A DNA stretch of 64,000 nucleotides, taken from Weissella confusa (GTDB lineage Bacteria; Bacillota; Bacilli; Lactobacillales; Lactobacillaceae). The stretch lies in NCBI GenBank assembly GCA_016466735.1, contig JAAOED010000002.1, forward strand, positions 124,001 through 188,000, written 5' to 3'. The notes beneath the pieces are model-generated. The model had not been told where the DNA came from, did no database searches, and saw only the letters and a list, made by a program, of their open reading frames with translations. How positions within the stretch are numbered: position 1 is the stretch's first letter; each line of letters begins with the position of its first letter. The position numbers and the translations under genes are program-made. This document shows, piece by piece, positions 26,686 through 34,925 of the stretch.

Positions 26686-27480
26686 TTAGACTAGGCGCTT
26701 ACGCAATTGACCTGACAAGAAGTCAATTACCGTCACCATGATGATGATGCCTAGCAAGATGATACCAACCTTTGGCCATTGACGTGTTTGCAAGGCAAAA
26801 ATCAATGGCGCACCGATACCACCGGCACCAACCATACCCAAGATAGCCGCTGAACGAACTGCGATTTCAAATCGGTATAGCGTGTAATTCATAAATTCAG
26901 GCATGACTGCTGGCAATGTTGCCAACGTCAACCCATCAAGTGCTGATCCACCAGCTGCTACGATAGCTTCGTTCGGTCCGCGATCAATGTTTTCAACCGC
27001 TTCTGAGAATAACTTACCCAACATACCAATTGAGTGAATTGAGACCGCCAACACACCAGCGTAGGCACCAGGTCCAACTGCCTTAATGAACATGATGGCC
27101 ATCACAATTTCAGGGAACACACGGATAACCGTCAAAATCACCTTACCCAACGTTGAACGTGGTGTGAAGAAGCCCTTCTTCGTGCGTGCGGCCAAGAAGG
27201 CAAATGGCACTGACAAAATCGCTGAAATGAATGTTCCTAAGAAGGCAATGGCCAGCGTTTCAACCAACGCTGTGATCAAATCTTCGCCATCCCCTGTATA
27301 AACGTAAGACCAATCCGGATGGAACAAACCTGTGAAAATAGCCTTCGTAATCAATAGTGCTTGTGGCTTAACTGACGACATTGGAATCCCAGAAAAGGCC
27401 CAAGCAAACAACGCAACAACCAACACTGTAATAATCCAAGGACGATAACGGTGCCAAGGACTTTGCTTAACTACTTGCAT
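26686..27480 (-). CDS. phnE: Phosphonate-type ABC transporter permease (second)
   Basis: A 264-residue membrane protein with about six helices. The cytosolic coupling loop is EAIVAAGGSALDGLTLATLPAVMPEF, in family style (EAA....G), about residues 165-185. It pairs with the other permease and the PhnC ATPase. The gene overlaps the end of the first permease gene by one base (TAATG), so translation is coupled. The family transports phosphonates, phosphite and similar phosphorus compounds; the exact substrate is not decided by sequence, and the neighbouring 5'-nucleotidase suggests a nucleotide or phosphate ester. Confidence 0.88.
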   Translation of the reverse strand: MQVVKQSPWHRYRPWIITVLVVALFAWAFSGIPMSSVKPQALLITKAIFTGLFHPDWSYVYTGDGEDLITALVETLAIAFLGTFISAILSVPFAFLAARTKKGFFTPRSTLGKVILTVIRVFPEIVMAIMFIKAVGPGAYAGVLAVSIHSIGMLGKLFSEAVENIDRGPNEAIVAAGGSALDGLTLATLPAVMPEFMNYTLYRFEIAVRSAAILGMVGAGGIGAPLIFALQTRQWPKVGIILLGIIIMVTVIDFLSGQLRKRLV

Positions 27481-28262
27481 TATGCCAACGCCTCCCGCAA
27501 TCGATTTGAAATGCCGTCAACAATCACCACAACAACCAAGATGGCCAAGATAACCACGGCCGTGCGATCGTAGCGGAACATTGAAAGTGTCTGACTCAAG
27601 AACAACCCAACACCACCGGCTCCCAAATATCCAAGCACCGTTGAGGCACGGACATTGATTTCCAATGTGTAAAGGAAGTAACTCAAGAATTGATTGAATA
27701 CTTGTGGGATAACCGCAAACACAATCGTTTGCAAGCTGTTGGCCCCCGCGGCCGTCAACGCTTCAATTGGTCCTTCATCAATCGTTTCGATTGCTTCATA
27801 GAACAACTTTGAAATCATACCAAAACTGAAAATTGTCAAAGCGCCGACACCAGCCATCGGACCGATACCAACAATCGCAACGAACAACGCTGCCAACAAC
27901 AAGTCAGGCAAGGCACGCACCAAGTTCAAGAAGAAACGGACAATACCACGCACAATCGTGTTCTTCATCAAATTACGGGCTGCCAACAAACTGAATGGCA
28001 CCGCAATAATCGTTCCCAACAAAGTTCCAACCAAAGCCATTTGAATGGTCTGCAAGATTGGCGTAATTACCGCCGCGACATATGACCAATCAGGATTCAT
28101 CATCTTAATCAAGATATCCATGAATTGTTCCCAACTGAAGTCAGTTGAAACACCCGTCATGCGTCCTGATCCAAACAAAATTAATACAACTAGAAGCGTT
28201 GCCAGTAGACCCTTGACGTGCCATTTTTCGCTGAAACGCTGTTCAGGTAAACTTACATTCAT
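27480..28262 (-). CDS. phnE: Phosphonate-type ABC transporter permease (first)
   Basis: A 260-residue membrane permease, similar in layout to the next gene. It has about six helices, and the EAA-type loop reads EALTAAGANSLQTIVFAVIPQVF (about residue 165). Two separate permease genes rather than one repeated gene are common in Gram-positive phn-type operons. It begins three bases after the phnC stop, consistent with coupled translation. Substrate as for the operon: phosphorus-containing, not further resolved. Confidence 0.88.
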   Translation of the reverse strand: MNVSLPEQRFSEKWHVKGLLATLLVVLILFGSGRMTGVSTDFSWEQFMDILIKMMNPDWSYVAAVITPILQTIQMALVGTLLGTIIAVPFSLLAARNLMKNTIVRGIVRFFLNLVRALPDLLLAALFVAIVGIGPMAGVGALTIFSFGMISKLFYEAIETIDEGPIEALTAAGANSLQTIVFAVIPQVFNQFLSYFLYTLEINVRASTVLGYLGAGGVGLFLSQTLSMFRYDRTAVVILAILVVVVIVDGISNRLREALA

Positions 28263-28265
28263 TGT

Positions 28266-29033
28266 CTATTCTCCATCTGTTGCTTCCGCGTAAATACCGT
28301 CAAAGTCATTCTTGTTAACTTCTGCGATTGGCTTGTCATAAACAAGTTGACCAGCACGCAACCCAATGATGCGCGTTGCGTATTCCATAGCAAGTGGCAC
28401 ACTGTGCAAGTTAACGACAACCGTCATACCCATTTCCGTGTTCAAACGCTTCAAGTCATCCATAACCATCTTGGTCGTTTTTGGATCAAGTGAGGCAATT
28501 GGCTCGTCGGCCAAGACAACTGTTGGTGATTGCATCATGGCACGTGCAATGGCGACACGTTGTTGTTGTCCACCAGACAACTCGTCCGCACGCGTGTAGT
28601 ACTTGTCGAGCATGTTAACCTTATCCAAGTTCTCGGCCGCTTTCGCCTTATCTTCCTTAGAGAATAGACCAAACGTACTCTTGAACGTTGAGTAGTAACC
28701 CACGCGTCCGGCCAATACGTTACGCGCAACTGATGCACGCTTTACCAAGTTAAAGTTTTGGAAAATCATGGCGATATTACGACGCAATTCGCGAAGTTTA
28801 CGTCCCTTCGCAACCGTGATATCTTCACCATCAATCAAGATTTCACCTGACGTCACATCGTGGAGTCGGTTGATAGCACGCAACAACGTACTCTTACCGG
28901 CTCCTGAAAGACCAACAATCACAACGAACTCGCCTGAAGCGATATCCAAGTTAATGTTATCCAAACCAACCGTCCCGTTCGGATAAATCTTTGAAACGTT
29001 GTTAACTTTAATCGTGCCTTTTTGGGCTGTCAT
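28266..29033 (-). CDS. phnC: Phosphonate-type ABC transporter ATPase
   Basis: A 255-residue ABC ATPase that powers the importer. Walker A is [10 protein letters not shown] (about 40), the Q-loop is [10 protein letters not shown], the signature is LSGGQQQR (about 150), Walker B is [12 protein letters not shown], and the switch histidine is [13 protein letters not shown]. The frame is open to 29132, but the first ATG of [20 protein letters not shown] at 29033 has GGAGAG nine bases upstream and starts with the family sequence. It follows phnD after a gap with a hairpin but no U run. Confidence 0.93.
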   Translation of the reverse strand: MTAQKGTIKVNNVSKIYPNGTVGLDNINLDIASGEFVVIVGLSGAGKSTLLRAINRLHDVTSGEILIDGEDITVAKGRKLRELRRNIAMIFQNFNLVKRASVARNVLAGRVGYYSTFKSTFGLFSKEDKAKAAENLDKVNMLDKYYTRADELSGGQQQRVAIARAMMQSPTVVLADEPIASLDPKTTKMVMDDLKRLNTEMGMTVVVNLHSVPLAMEYATRIIGLRAGQLVYDKPIAEVNKNDFDGIYAEATDGE

Positions 29034-29110
29034 AATAACTCTCCACTCTTGTTTAACCTTGTTAACCAAATTCAGCGAAATCTGCTGAACCGTTTTACAT
29101 GATATGTACG

Positions 29111-29152
29111 AAGAACGGACCTCACTGGGCAATGCCAGTAAAGCCCGTTCTT
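29111..29152 (-). other. Hairpin between phnD and phnC
   Basis: AAGAACGG/CCGTTCTT closes a stem with a second inner helix ACTGG/CCAGT. No U run follows on the minus strand, so it is not a terminator. Such hairpins often protect the 3' end of the receptor mRNA and give more receptor than ATPase. Confidence 0.6.
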
Positions 29153-29175
29153 CTCGTTTTATTCAGAAATCAGTC

Positions 29176-30108
29176 TTACTTGATATCTTCAATTTGCTTT
29201 TGGTAATCGCGGACGATGTCAAAGTTTGAGTCCTTTGACTTCGCAACACCGGCCCAGCTGTAGACATCGTTCAAAACCTTCTTACCCTCAGCCGTCTTTG
29301 ATACCTTGATCATGGCGTTTTGGATAGCCTTTGAATCCTTAGCTGAGATACCCTTACGCAAAGCAATTGTATCGTTAGGAATCTTTGACGTGTACATCAA
29401 AGCACGCGTTTGCTTGAAGACATCTGGATTGTCCTTCTTAACAACGTTACGGGCATCATCAAAGATAAATGCTGCGTCCGTGTCGCCGTTCAAGACTGAC
29501 AAAACACCTTGGTCGTGACCCTTAACCGTAACTAGGTCAGAGTTCTTCACAACGTTCATACCCTTCTTCTTCAAGTCAACGACTGGGAACATGTAACCCG
29601 CGTCTGAAGTCGTATCTTGAACGGCAATCTTCTTACCCTTCAAGTCCTTCACTGACTTGATCTTTGAATCCTTCTTTACCAAGACAATCGCGCGGTAGTA
29701 ATCAACAAGCTTCTTGGTGTTTGAACCGTCGCCCTTCTTGTCGTTAATACCGTAACGCTCTGATTGCAAGATAACCTTGGCACCGTATTGCTCGTGTGCG
29801 TGTACATATGGGTCAGGTGGCAAGAATCCCATATCCACCTTCTTTGAACCCATTGCCTCAACGACCGTGTTGTAGTCAGTTGAGATGGTTACGTGCACTG
29901 GAATCCCCAATTGCTTCTTTAGCAACTTTTCCAGTGGCTTCGCCTTCGCTTGAATCGTGTCAGCTTGTGATGATGGCACGAATTGAACGTTCAACTCCTT
30001 CAAGCTAACCTTCTTTGATGCGGCATCAACTGATGCGGCTGGCAATGCGGTAACAAGCGTTGATGCTGCAATCGTAAGTGCAGCCCCTGCAACAAGCTTT
30101 TTAAACAT
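29176..30108 (-). CDS. phnD: Phosphonate-type substrate-binding protein
   Basis: A 310-residue receptor of the PhnD type. After a signal sequence (hydrophobic to about residue 24, then VDAASKK), the mature part starts SLKELNVQFVPSSQADTIQ. The binding region includes YNTVVEAMGSKKVDMGFLPPDPYVHA, AIVLVKKDSKIKSV, and IAVQDTTSDAGYMFP (typical phosphate-group loop with Thr, Ser). Unlike many Gram-positive relatives it has no lipobox cysteine, so it should not be a lipoprotein. It is the first gene of the operon. ATG 30108 follows AGGGACAT and, better, AAGGAG 17 bases upstream; the spacing is odd. PurR-type boxes lie upstream. Confidence 0.87.
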   Translation of the reverse strand: MFKKLVAGAALTIAASTLVTALPAASVDAASKKVSLKELNVQFVPSSQADTIQAKAKPLEKLLKKQLGIPVHVTISTDYNTVVEAMGSKKVDMGFLPPDPYVHAHEQYGAKVILQSERYGINDKKGDGSNTKKLVDYYRAIVLVKKDSKIKSVKDLKGKKIAVQDTTSDAGYMFPVVDLKKKGMNVVKNSDLVTVKGHDQGVLSVLNGDTDAAFIFDDARNVVKKDNPDVFKQTRALMYTSKIPNDTIALRKGISAKDSKAIQNAMIKVSKTAEGKKVLNDVYSWAGVAKSKDSNFDIVRDYQKQIEDIK

Positions 30109-30154
30109 GTCCCTCTATACTCCTTAAATATGTGTGCGATTAAAGGTTGAGTTA

Positions 30155-30183
30155 AGGATAACACCGAACTTTCTTCATGACAA
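30155..30183 (-). promoter_or_regulatory. phnD operon promoter
   Basis: Minus strand TTGTCA (30178-30183), 17 bases, TATCCT (30155-30160). GTTCGG lies three bases before the -10 box, as in the BMP gene. Confidence 0.72.
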
Positions 30184-30255
30184 TATGCATTTTGTTCATA
30201 TTTTTGGTTAAACGTTTTAAAAAAATATACCTATTGACTATTAATGTTCGGTAAG
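30158..30255. promoter_or_regulatory. PurBox-like sites upstream of phnD
   Basis: CCGAAC (30164-30169) faces a weaker GTTCA (30194-30198) with 24 bases between; a further GTTCGG stands alone at 30246-30251. They resemble the CCGAAC core of PurR boxes. The remaining bases of the 303-bp intergenic stretch show nothing else. Confidence 0.5.
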
Positions 30256-30368
30256 TAAAATGTAGAGTTATTTATCCGTAAATTAGGAGTTTATCCACGC
30301 TGCAAAGCTTATTCACAGACTTTTTGCATCATACATATGCAACGGTGGCTGGTGGGGACAAAATCAAT

Positions 30369-30409
30369 AAAGACGCCGATCAGGTCTATCCAACCTGGTC
30401 GGCGTCTTT
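30369..30409 (-). terminator. Terminator of the quinone reductase gene
   Basis: AAAGACGCCGA pairs with TCGGCGTCTTT, with CAGGT/ACCTG inside. U residues follow on the minus strand (TTTATTG). Confidence 0.85.
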
Positions 30410-30411
30410 CT

Positions 30412-31368
30412 TTAGAACGTTAAAATCGTGCGGCCCTTATGTGTATGTGCCGCAAATGCATCAAGTACATCTGGCAACTTTTCAAAAGACACTTGTTCAA
30501 CTGGCAACGCATTCATCACATGCCAATCGGTCGCGAAACGTTGCCACAATAATTGGCGTGTCGGCATATCAGCTGCCACTGAATCGACACCTAAGATGCT
30601 AACGCCACGCAAAATCAGTGGGAACACTGACGTTGGTAAATCAGCGCCACCAGCATTACCCGTCATGGCGATGGCACCATTGTAGTGCAACATAGCAATT
30701 AACTTAGCTGCTAATTCGCCACCAACCGTATCAATCACATAGTCATACGTTTGCGATAACAGCGGCTTGTTCGGTAATGCCAAAATATCATCAGCTGTCG
30801 TTGCGCCTTCGCCACCGTGGTGCACGATTGGCGTCACGTTTTGATAGCCACTCGCCTTCAACAAGGCTAGCGCCACACTACCAACACCACCAGCTGCACC
30901 AGTCACCGCAATCTTGGGTTGATCAGCAACGCGCATCCCCAACCCTTCTAACTTCATAATGGCCAAACCAGCCGTAAAGCCAGCAGTTCCAATCGCCATA
31001 GCATCTTGCAGGGAAAGACCGTCCGGCAACTTCACTGCCCATTCCGCCGGCACTTGCACTTGCGTTGCAAAGCCACCATCATGACGAACACCTAGGTCAT
31101 AGCCAGTCACTAGCACTTCATCCCCCACCGCAAACAATGCTGAATTCGACGCTACAACCGTCCCGCTCACATCAATGCCCGGCACCATTGGATATTGGCG
31201 AATCACGCCACCCTTGGGCAATGTTGCTAAGTAATCTTTATAGTTCACACTCGAAAAAGCCGTTTGAATTTGAATTTCACCAGCCGCTAACTTGGGTAAG
31301 TTCCGCTCAGCAAAATCACCTTGCACAACCCCTTCAGTATCAGTCATCACATACGCTGTTGCTGTCAT
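30412..31368 (-). CDS. Quinone/acryloyl-CoA reductase-like MDR protein (YhdH/AcuI type)
   Basis: A 318-residue medium-chain reductase without zinc. The start has the GroES-like fold (VNYKDYLATLPKGGVIRQYPMVPGIDVSGTV, split by me at about residues 40-70). The NADPH loop is AVTGAAGGVGSVALALLK (about 145). The family reduces quinones or acrylyl-CoA with NADPH. The frame is open far upstream over the tdk end, but ATG 31368 has GGGGGA nine bases upstream and starts with the normal length. Catalytic substrate is unknown. It stands single behind tdk's terminator. Confidence 0.85.
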   Translation of the reverse strand: MTATAYVMTDTEGVVQGDFAERNLPKLAAGEIQIQTAFSSVNYKDYLATLPKGGVIRQYPMVPGIDVSGTVVASNSALFAVGDEVLVTGYDLGVRHDGGFATQVQVPAEWAVKLPDGLSLQDAMAIGTAGFTAGLAIMKLEGLGMRVADQPKIAVTGAAGGVGSVALALLKASGYQNVTPIVHHGGEGATTADDILALPNKPLLSQTYDYVIDTVGGELAAKLIAMLHYNGAIAMTGNAGGADLPTSVFPLILRGVSILGVDSVAADMPTRQLLWQRFATDWHVMNALPVEQVSFEKLPDVLDAFAAHTHKGRTILTF

Positions 31369-31417
31369 CTCGTTATCCCCCAAAACCTGTTTCTTCCAAT
31401 ATATCATGAATACGAAA

Positions 31418-31447
31418 AAGCCACTGTCGCAAAACCGGCAGTAGCTT
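31418..31447 (-). terminator. tdk terminator
   Basis: AAGCTACTG and CAGTGGCTT pair on the minus strand with one wobble pair and run into TTTTTCG. Confidence 0.75.
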
Positions 31448-31453
31448 GATTCA

Positions 31454-32056
31454 CTAATTTTGTTTACGGAAACGAGCCGCAATGGCTGCCTCATCCGGGT
31501 GATAGTAGTGGTAACGAGAAACTGGTAAATAAGCTTCATCCCCACCAATTTCAATTTGTTCACCTTCATACACCGGCTTACCGTCATGGATACGTAAATT
31601 CATCGTGGCTTTTTTCGTTCCAAACGAATCAAGCGTCTTCATCTCTTCCAGCTTATCCGCGAAAATCAATAATGCCTCAGATCCGGGAAAAAAGTGATTT
31701 GAAAAATCGTTTTTCAAACCGAACGCCATCACCGGAATGTCCAAATCATCCACGATATGCGCTAGTTGCATGACTTGTTCACGCGTCATAAATTGCCCTT
31801 CATCAATCAATACAATTGCTGGTTGCTCGACTTGACCCGCCACCATTTCAAATAGGTCGTCCGTCGCATGAATAATACCAGCGTCTTGCTTAAGGCCAAT
31901 ACGCGATGAAATTTCACCGACATTCGTGCGGTCATCTAACGCAGAAGTCAGGAGCATCGGCTTGCGTCCTTGGACCTCGTAATTATGAGCCACCTTCAGA
32001 ATTTCAATCGACTTCCCTGAAGCCATCGTGCCGTAAACAAATGTTAATTGCGTCAT
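31454..32056 (-). CDS. tdk: Thymidine kinase, type II
   Basis: A 200-residue enzyme that phosphorylates thymidine. The P-loop is GTMASGKS (about residue 8), the catalytic Glu is in IDEGQFM (about 88), and the lasso region is EGEQIEIGGDEAYLPVSR (about 168). All four zinc-binding cysteines of the usual type II enzyme are absent, and the whole protein has no cysteine. The frame is open to a TTG at 32065, but ATG 32056 has GAGAGG nine bases upstream. It belongs to thymidine salvage and supports nucleotide supply together with the BMP receptor. Confidence 0.94.
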   Translation of the reverse strand: MTQLTFVYGTMASGKSIEILKVAHNYEVQGRKPMLLTSALDDRTNVGEISSRIGLKQDAGIIHATDDLFEMVAGQVEQPAIVLIDEGQFMTREQVMQLAHIVDDLDIPVMAFGLKNDFSNHFFPGSEALLIFADKLEEMKTLDSFGTKKATMNLRIHDGKPVYEGEQIEIGGDEAYLPVSRYHYYHPDEAAIAARFRKQN

Positions 32057-32137
32057 AACGTCCAACCTCTCACTCTCAATGATGTTGTATCTTCATTAAG
32101 TGTACTAAATTAGTCAACTAACGCTACTTATAAAAAA

Positions 32138-32161
32138 GCGATTGATACCCCCATCAATCGC
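32138..32161 (-). terminator. Terminator of the coiled-coil protein gene
   Basis: GCGATTGAT pairs with ATCAATCGC; on the minus strand followed by TTTTTTA. Confidence 0.88.
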
Positions 32162-32180
32162 CTAAATCATATTAAATATT

Positions 32181-32897
32181 TCAACTACTGTGCTTGTTAA
32201 GTATGCTGTTTGCGTAATCAGCTGTCGTTTGGGCATCTTGTTCGGCTGCCTTCAACTCATCGGTCAACTCTGAAACTCTAGAATTCAAAGAATTAATTTG
32301 GTCATCCTTGCCACTTGAAGCGTCCTTTAAATCATTAAACTGGTTATTCACTTCATCAAATCGGCTTTGCAAATCCCCGAGTCTACCATTCAAATCTCCA
32401 ACTTGGGCCGCCAAAGCATTAACTTCCTTTTGCTTTTCAGCCACTCTTTGATCACCCTCATCAATCTTCTGTTGAATTTCAGTAATCTTTTGTTGAATTT
32501 CAGCATCCTTTTGACTCAGTTGCCCCTTCAAACTGTCATTCTCCGCTTTAACTTGATTCAACGAGCTAGTCAAAGTAGACACCTGTTGCTGGGCACTGAC
32601 TAGTTGTTGTTGCGCATCATTCAACCTTGTTTCAGCGTCACGCTTTTGTTCAGTCAATGTTGCGATTTGCTTATCAGCATCACTTAATTGTTGCTTCAAT
32701 GCTGCCACTTGGTTTTCACGACTTGTCAATAGACCATCAAGCTGACCCAGCACACCATTAATGCGGGTCATATTGTCATGACCACTCCAGCCGTTAAACG
32801 CTGCCGAAGCCCCCACTGCTGTAGTAGTTGCTAGTCCAACTACTGCAATCCCCAAAAACACTTTAGACTTACACAGAGCCAAAATCTTATCTAACAT
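32181..32897 (-). CDS. Secreted or anchored coiled-coil protein
   Basis: A 238-residue protein. Residues 11-33 form a hydrophobic signal or anchor (VFLGIAVVGLATTTAVGASA). Almost all of the remainder is a long heptad coiled coil, rich in Gln, Asp, Lys and Glu (for example ENQVAALKQQLSDADKQIA), interrupted near GDQRVAEKQKEVNAL. I do not recognise a family. It resembles membrane-linked peptidoglycan hydrolase partners that signal through a coiled coil, but no catalytic domain is present. The ribosome binding site AAAGGA lies within a hairpin arm directly upstream (32908-32962), so translation or transcription is likely regulated. ATG 32897 is the only plausible start. Confidence 0.78.
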   Translation of the reverse strand: MLDKILALCKSKVFLGIAVVGLATTTAVGASAAFNGWSGHDNMTRINGVLGQLDGLLTSRENQVAALKQQLSDADKQIATLTEQKRDAETRLNDAQQQLVSAQQQVSTLTSSLNQVKAENDSLKGQLSQKDAEIQQKITEIQQKIDEGDQRVAEKQKEVNALAAQVGDLNGRLGDLQSRFDEVNNQFNDLKDASSGKDDQINSLNSRVSELTDELKAAEQDAQTTADYANSILNKHSS

Positions 32898-32907
32898 GAT
32901 TAAAAAA

Positions 32908-32962
32908 ATCCTTTCGTATATATCTCTTACTTTTAATCAGTAAAATCAATATACGAAAGGAT
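32908..32962 (-). promoter_or_regulatory. Leader hairpin hiding the ribosome binding site
   Basis: ATCCTTTCGTATA and TATACGAAAGGAT are a 13-bp perfect inverted repeat separated by 29 bases, in the leader of the coiled-coil gene. The right arm holds the ribosome binding site AAAGGA and is followed by TTTTTTT directly before the start codon. It could act as both a terminator and a translational block. Confidence 0.75.
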
Positions 32963-33051
32963 GTTCCCCTAAACAATAACCACTTTTTTCAGCTAAATAA
33001 AATCTAAAATCTTGACTAATCTGACTTTGAACAGCCTAACATAGCACATTT

Positions 33052-34197
33052 TTATTGCGCTTGTTCTACCGTATCAGTTGACGCTGTCAAAGTTGGCACG
33101 CCAATCGCAGCCGCTTCTGCATCAGAAATCTTACCAGCGTACAAGTCACCTGTTTCCGCTTCATCCAAATTCAATGAACGGCGCAGAACATTCGTCGCAC
33201 GTTGTTCTTCTTGACGTGACACGACTTCAGTAGAACCTGATGCCAAGTTGTATCCCTGACCTTGAATGTAATCTGACTTGATGTTTTTCGTAGCATTTAG
33301 ATATTTTGTGCCAATCGTTGTCATGTCACCAAACGTCAAATCAGTCTTCACTGATTTAGAAAGTGATGTCATGAACCCATCTGTTAACAATGATGCTGGA
33401 TTGGCCTTGGCTTTATCAACAACTGCCTCCAACACCAAGCGTTGACGTTGTTGACGACCATAATCACCACGTGGATCATCATAACGCATGCGTGAGAAAG
33501 CCAATGCTGCCTTACCGTCCATCTTGGTATACGTCTTCGTTTTGCCATCCTCACCGGTATGCGTAAATGTGCTACTATCCTTGACGAAGCTGTACAGGTT
33601 ACCAGGCGTTGCGTGTGCAGTATCTGGATTAAAGTCAAACGTGAGCGGTGATTTAACTTTCACACCACCAAGTTCATCAACAACCTGCTCCAAGCCACCC
33701 ATATTAACCAACGCATAATAATCAATTGGAACATTCAACCAATCTTGCACCGTTTCAATCGCAGTCTTGGCTGATCCTAATTCATAAGCGGCATTAATCT
33801 TTTGCGGGAACGTATCTTCATACCCAGGCACAGCAACCAAGGTATCACGTGGAATCGACATAATCGTCGTCTCCTCTTTTTGCGGGTTAATCGTCATAAT
33901 CATCATCGAATCCGTACGACCCTTGTCATCACGACCCAGCTCACCCGTATCAGTTCCCATCAACAAGACTGAAATTGGCTTGCCATCTTGAATTGTCGCA
34001 GAGACATCACGCGCCTTTTTAATCCCAGCACCTTGATAAGTCTTGTCGACCACCGTCTTTGCACGCATCGACGTAAAGCCCACAATACCGACCAACGCCA
34101 ACAACGTCACGACGACCCCCGCACCGATTAAACGTCCCCAGCGCACGCCATGGCGCTTTCTAACACGCGATTGTTCATTTCTATTCTGATCTGTCAT
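33052..34197 (-). CDS. LCP-family (LytR-CpsA-Psr) ligase
   Basis: A 381-residue membrane-anchored enzyme of the LCP family, which transfers teichoic acid or polysaccharide chains from undecaprenyl phosphate to peptidoglycan. The N-terminal anchor spans about residues 25-48. The LCP domain has VLLMGTDTGELGRDDKGRTD (about 80), MSIPRDTLVAVPGYE (about 115; Arg and Asp ligands), KINAAYELG (about 135) and SRMRYDDPRGDYGRQQRQR (about 235). The frame is open to TTG 34203, but ATG 34197 has GAGGA nine bases upstream. A terminator separates it from the two-component genes upstream, although function may be related. Confidence 0.93.
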   Translation of the reverse strand: MTDQNRNEQSRVRKRHGVRWGRLIGAGVVVTLLALVGIVGFTSMRAKTVVDKTYQGAGIKKARDVSATIQDGKPISVLLMGTDTGELGRDDKGRTDSMMIMTINPQKEETTIMSIPRDTLVAVPGYEDTFPQKINAAYELGSAKTAIETVQDWLNVPIDYYALVNMGGLEQVVDELGGVKVKSPLTFDFNPDTAHATPGNLYSFVKDSSTFTHTGEDGKTKTYTKMDGKAALAFSRMRYDDPRGDYGRQQRQRLVLEAVVDKAKANPASLLTDGFMTSLSKSVKTDLTFGDMTTIGTKYLNATKNIKSDYIQGQGYNLASGSTEVVSRQEEQRATNVLRRSLNLDEAETGDLYAGKISDAEAAAIGVPTLTASTDTVEQAQ

Positions 34198-34275
34198 GTT
34201 CAAAATTCCTCTACTTAAACTAATATAGGGTTAAGCATACGGAGGAGTTGTATCTAACTTGTATCGCAAATAAAA

Positions 34276-34297
34276 AAGCCCGCAAATCCGCGAGCCT
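34276..34297 (-). terminator. Terminator of the two-component operon
   Basis: AGGCTCGC/GCGGGCT pairs on the minus strand with a GATTT loop and is followed by TTTTTT. Confidence 0.78.
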
Positions 34298-34301
34298 ACT
34301 T

Positions 34302-34925
34302 CTAAATAAGCGTGATTACTAAACTGGCATTTGATTTTGCTAGTCGATAATTAATGCCTGATACGAATTGTTGACTGATTTCACCATCAGCCAGGCTTTC
34401 CTGATGACGTAGGGTCACGTTAATGTTGTTGCGCCAATTTTGCGCAACGTTTTGCAACGGCAGGTTAACACCGTCACCAAACCATTGCAGATTCAAAATT
34501 AAATTGTTACTAGGTACAAACTCAAAATCAATCTCATTCGTTTTACTCATCGCACTAACATAATAGGTCGTCACAACCTCACCGTTGGTTGAGTGATACA
34601 CCCGTTTTTCAACATCAAGTATCTGTAAATCATTAGGAACATCGCCGACAACTGGTTCCAGTATTTTCTTTAAATCAACACCACCCGCTTCGTCAACGTC
34701 ACTTTTAAACTTAATCGGATTGGCGTATTCAGTCACAACGGTTAAGGCCTCAGCATTGCTTAATAGCATTTGTTGCTTATTGGGCAAACTATACGCCGTC
34801 TGATGTGGTGCCTGCTGACTATAATGATTATCTTGCCAGTGCACAAATAGTTGGAGCATGCCGATTACTAGGAAGAAAAAGAGAATCGCCAAGCCGAGCA
34901 CAAGCCAATTTTGCTTTTGTTTCAT
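34302..34925 (-). CDS. Membrane-anchored protein of the two-component operon
   Basis: A 207-residue protein with one N-terminal membrane helix (WLVLGLAILFFFLVIGMLQLF, about residues 7-27), then an external domain with no cysteine. Family not recognised. It overlaps the stop of the histidine kinase gene by four bases, so it is the third gene of that operon. The position directly after an OmpR-type pair suggests an accessory that reads or modulates the signal. Visible sequence includes YYVSAMSKTNEIDFEFVPSN and SGINYRLAKSNASLVI. I give no function. Confidence 0.75.
   Translation of the reverse strand: MKQKQNWLVLGLAILFFFLVIGMLQLFVHWQDNHYSQQAPHQTAYSLPNKQQMLLSNAEALTVVTEYANPIKFKSDVDEAGGVDLKKILEPVVGDVPNDLQILDVEKRVYHSTNGEVVTTYYVSAMSKTNEIDFEFVPSNNLILNLQWFGDGVNLPLQNVAQNWRNNINVTLRHQESLADGEISQQFVSGINYRLAKSNASLVITLI

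Noticed and set aside
29176-30108. Phosphonate degradation pathway
   Set aside because: No C-P lyase, phosphonatase or related gene is in the window, so the phn names only describe the transporter family.
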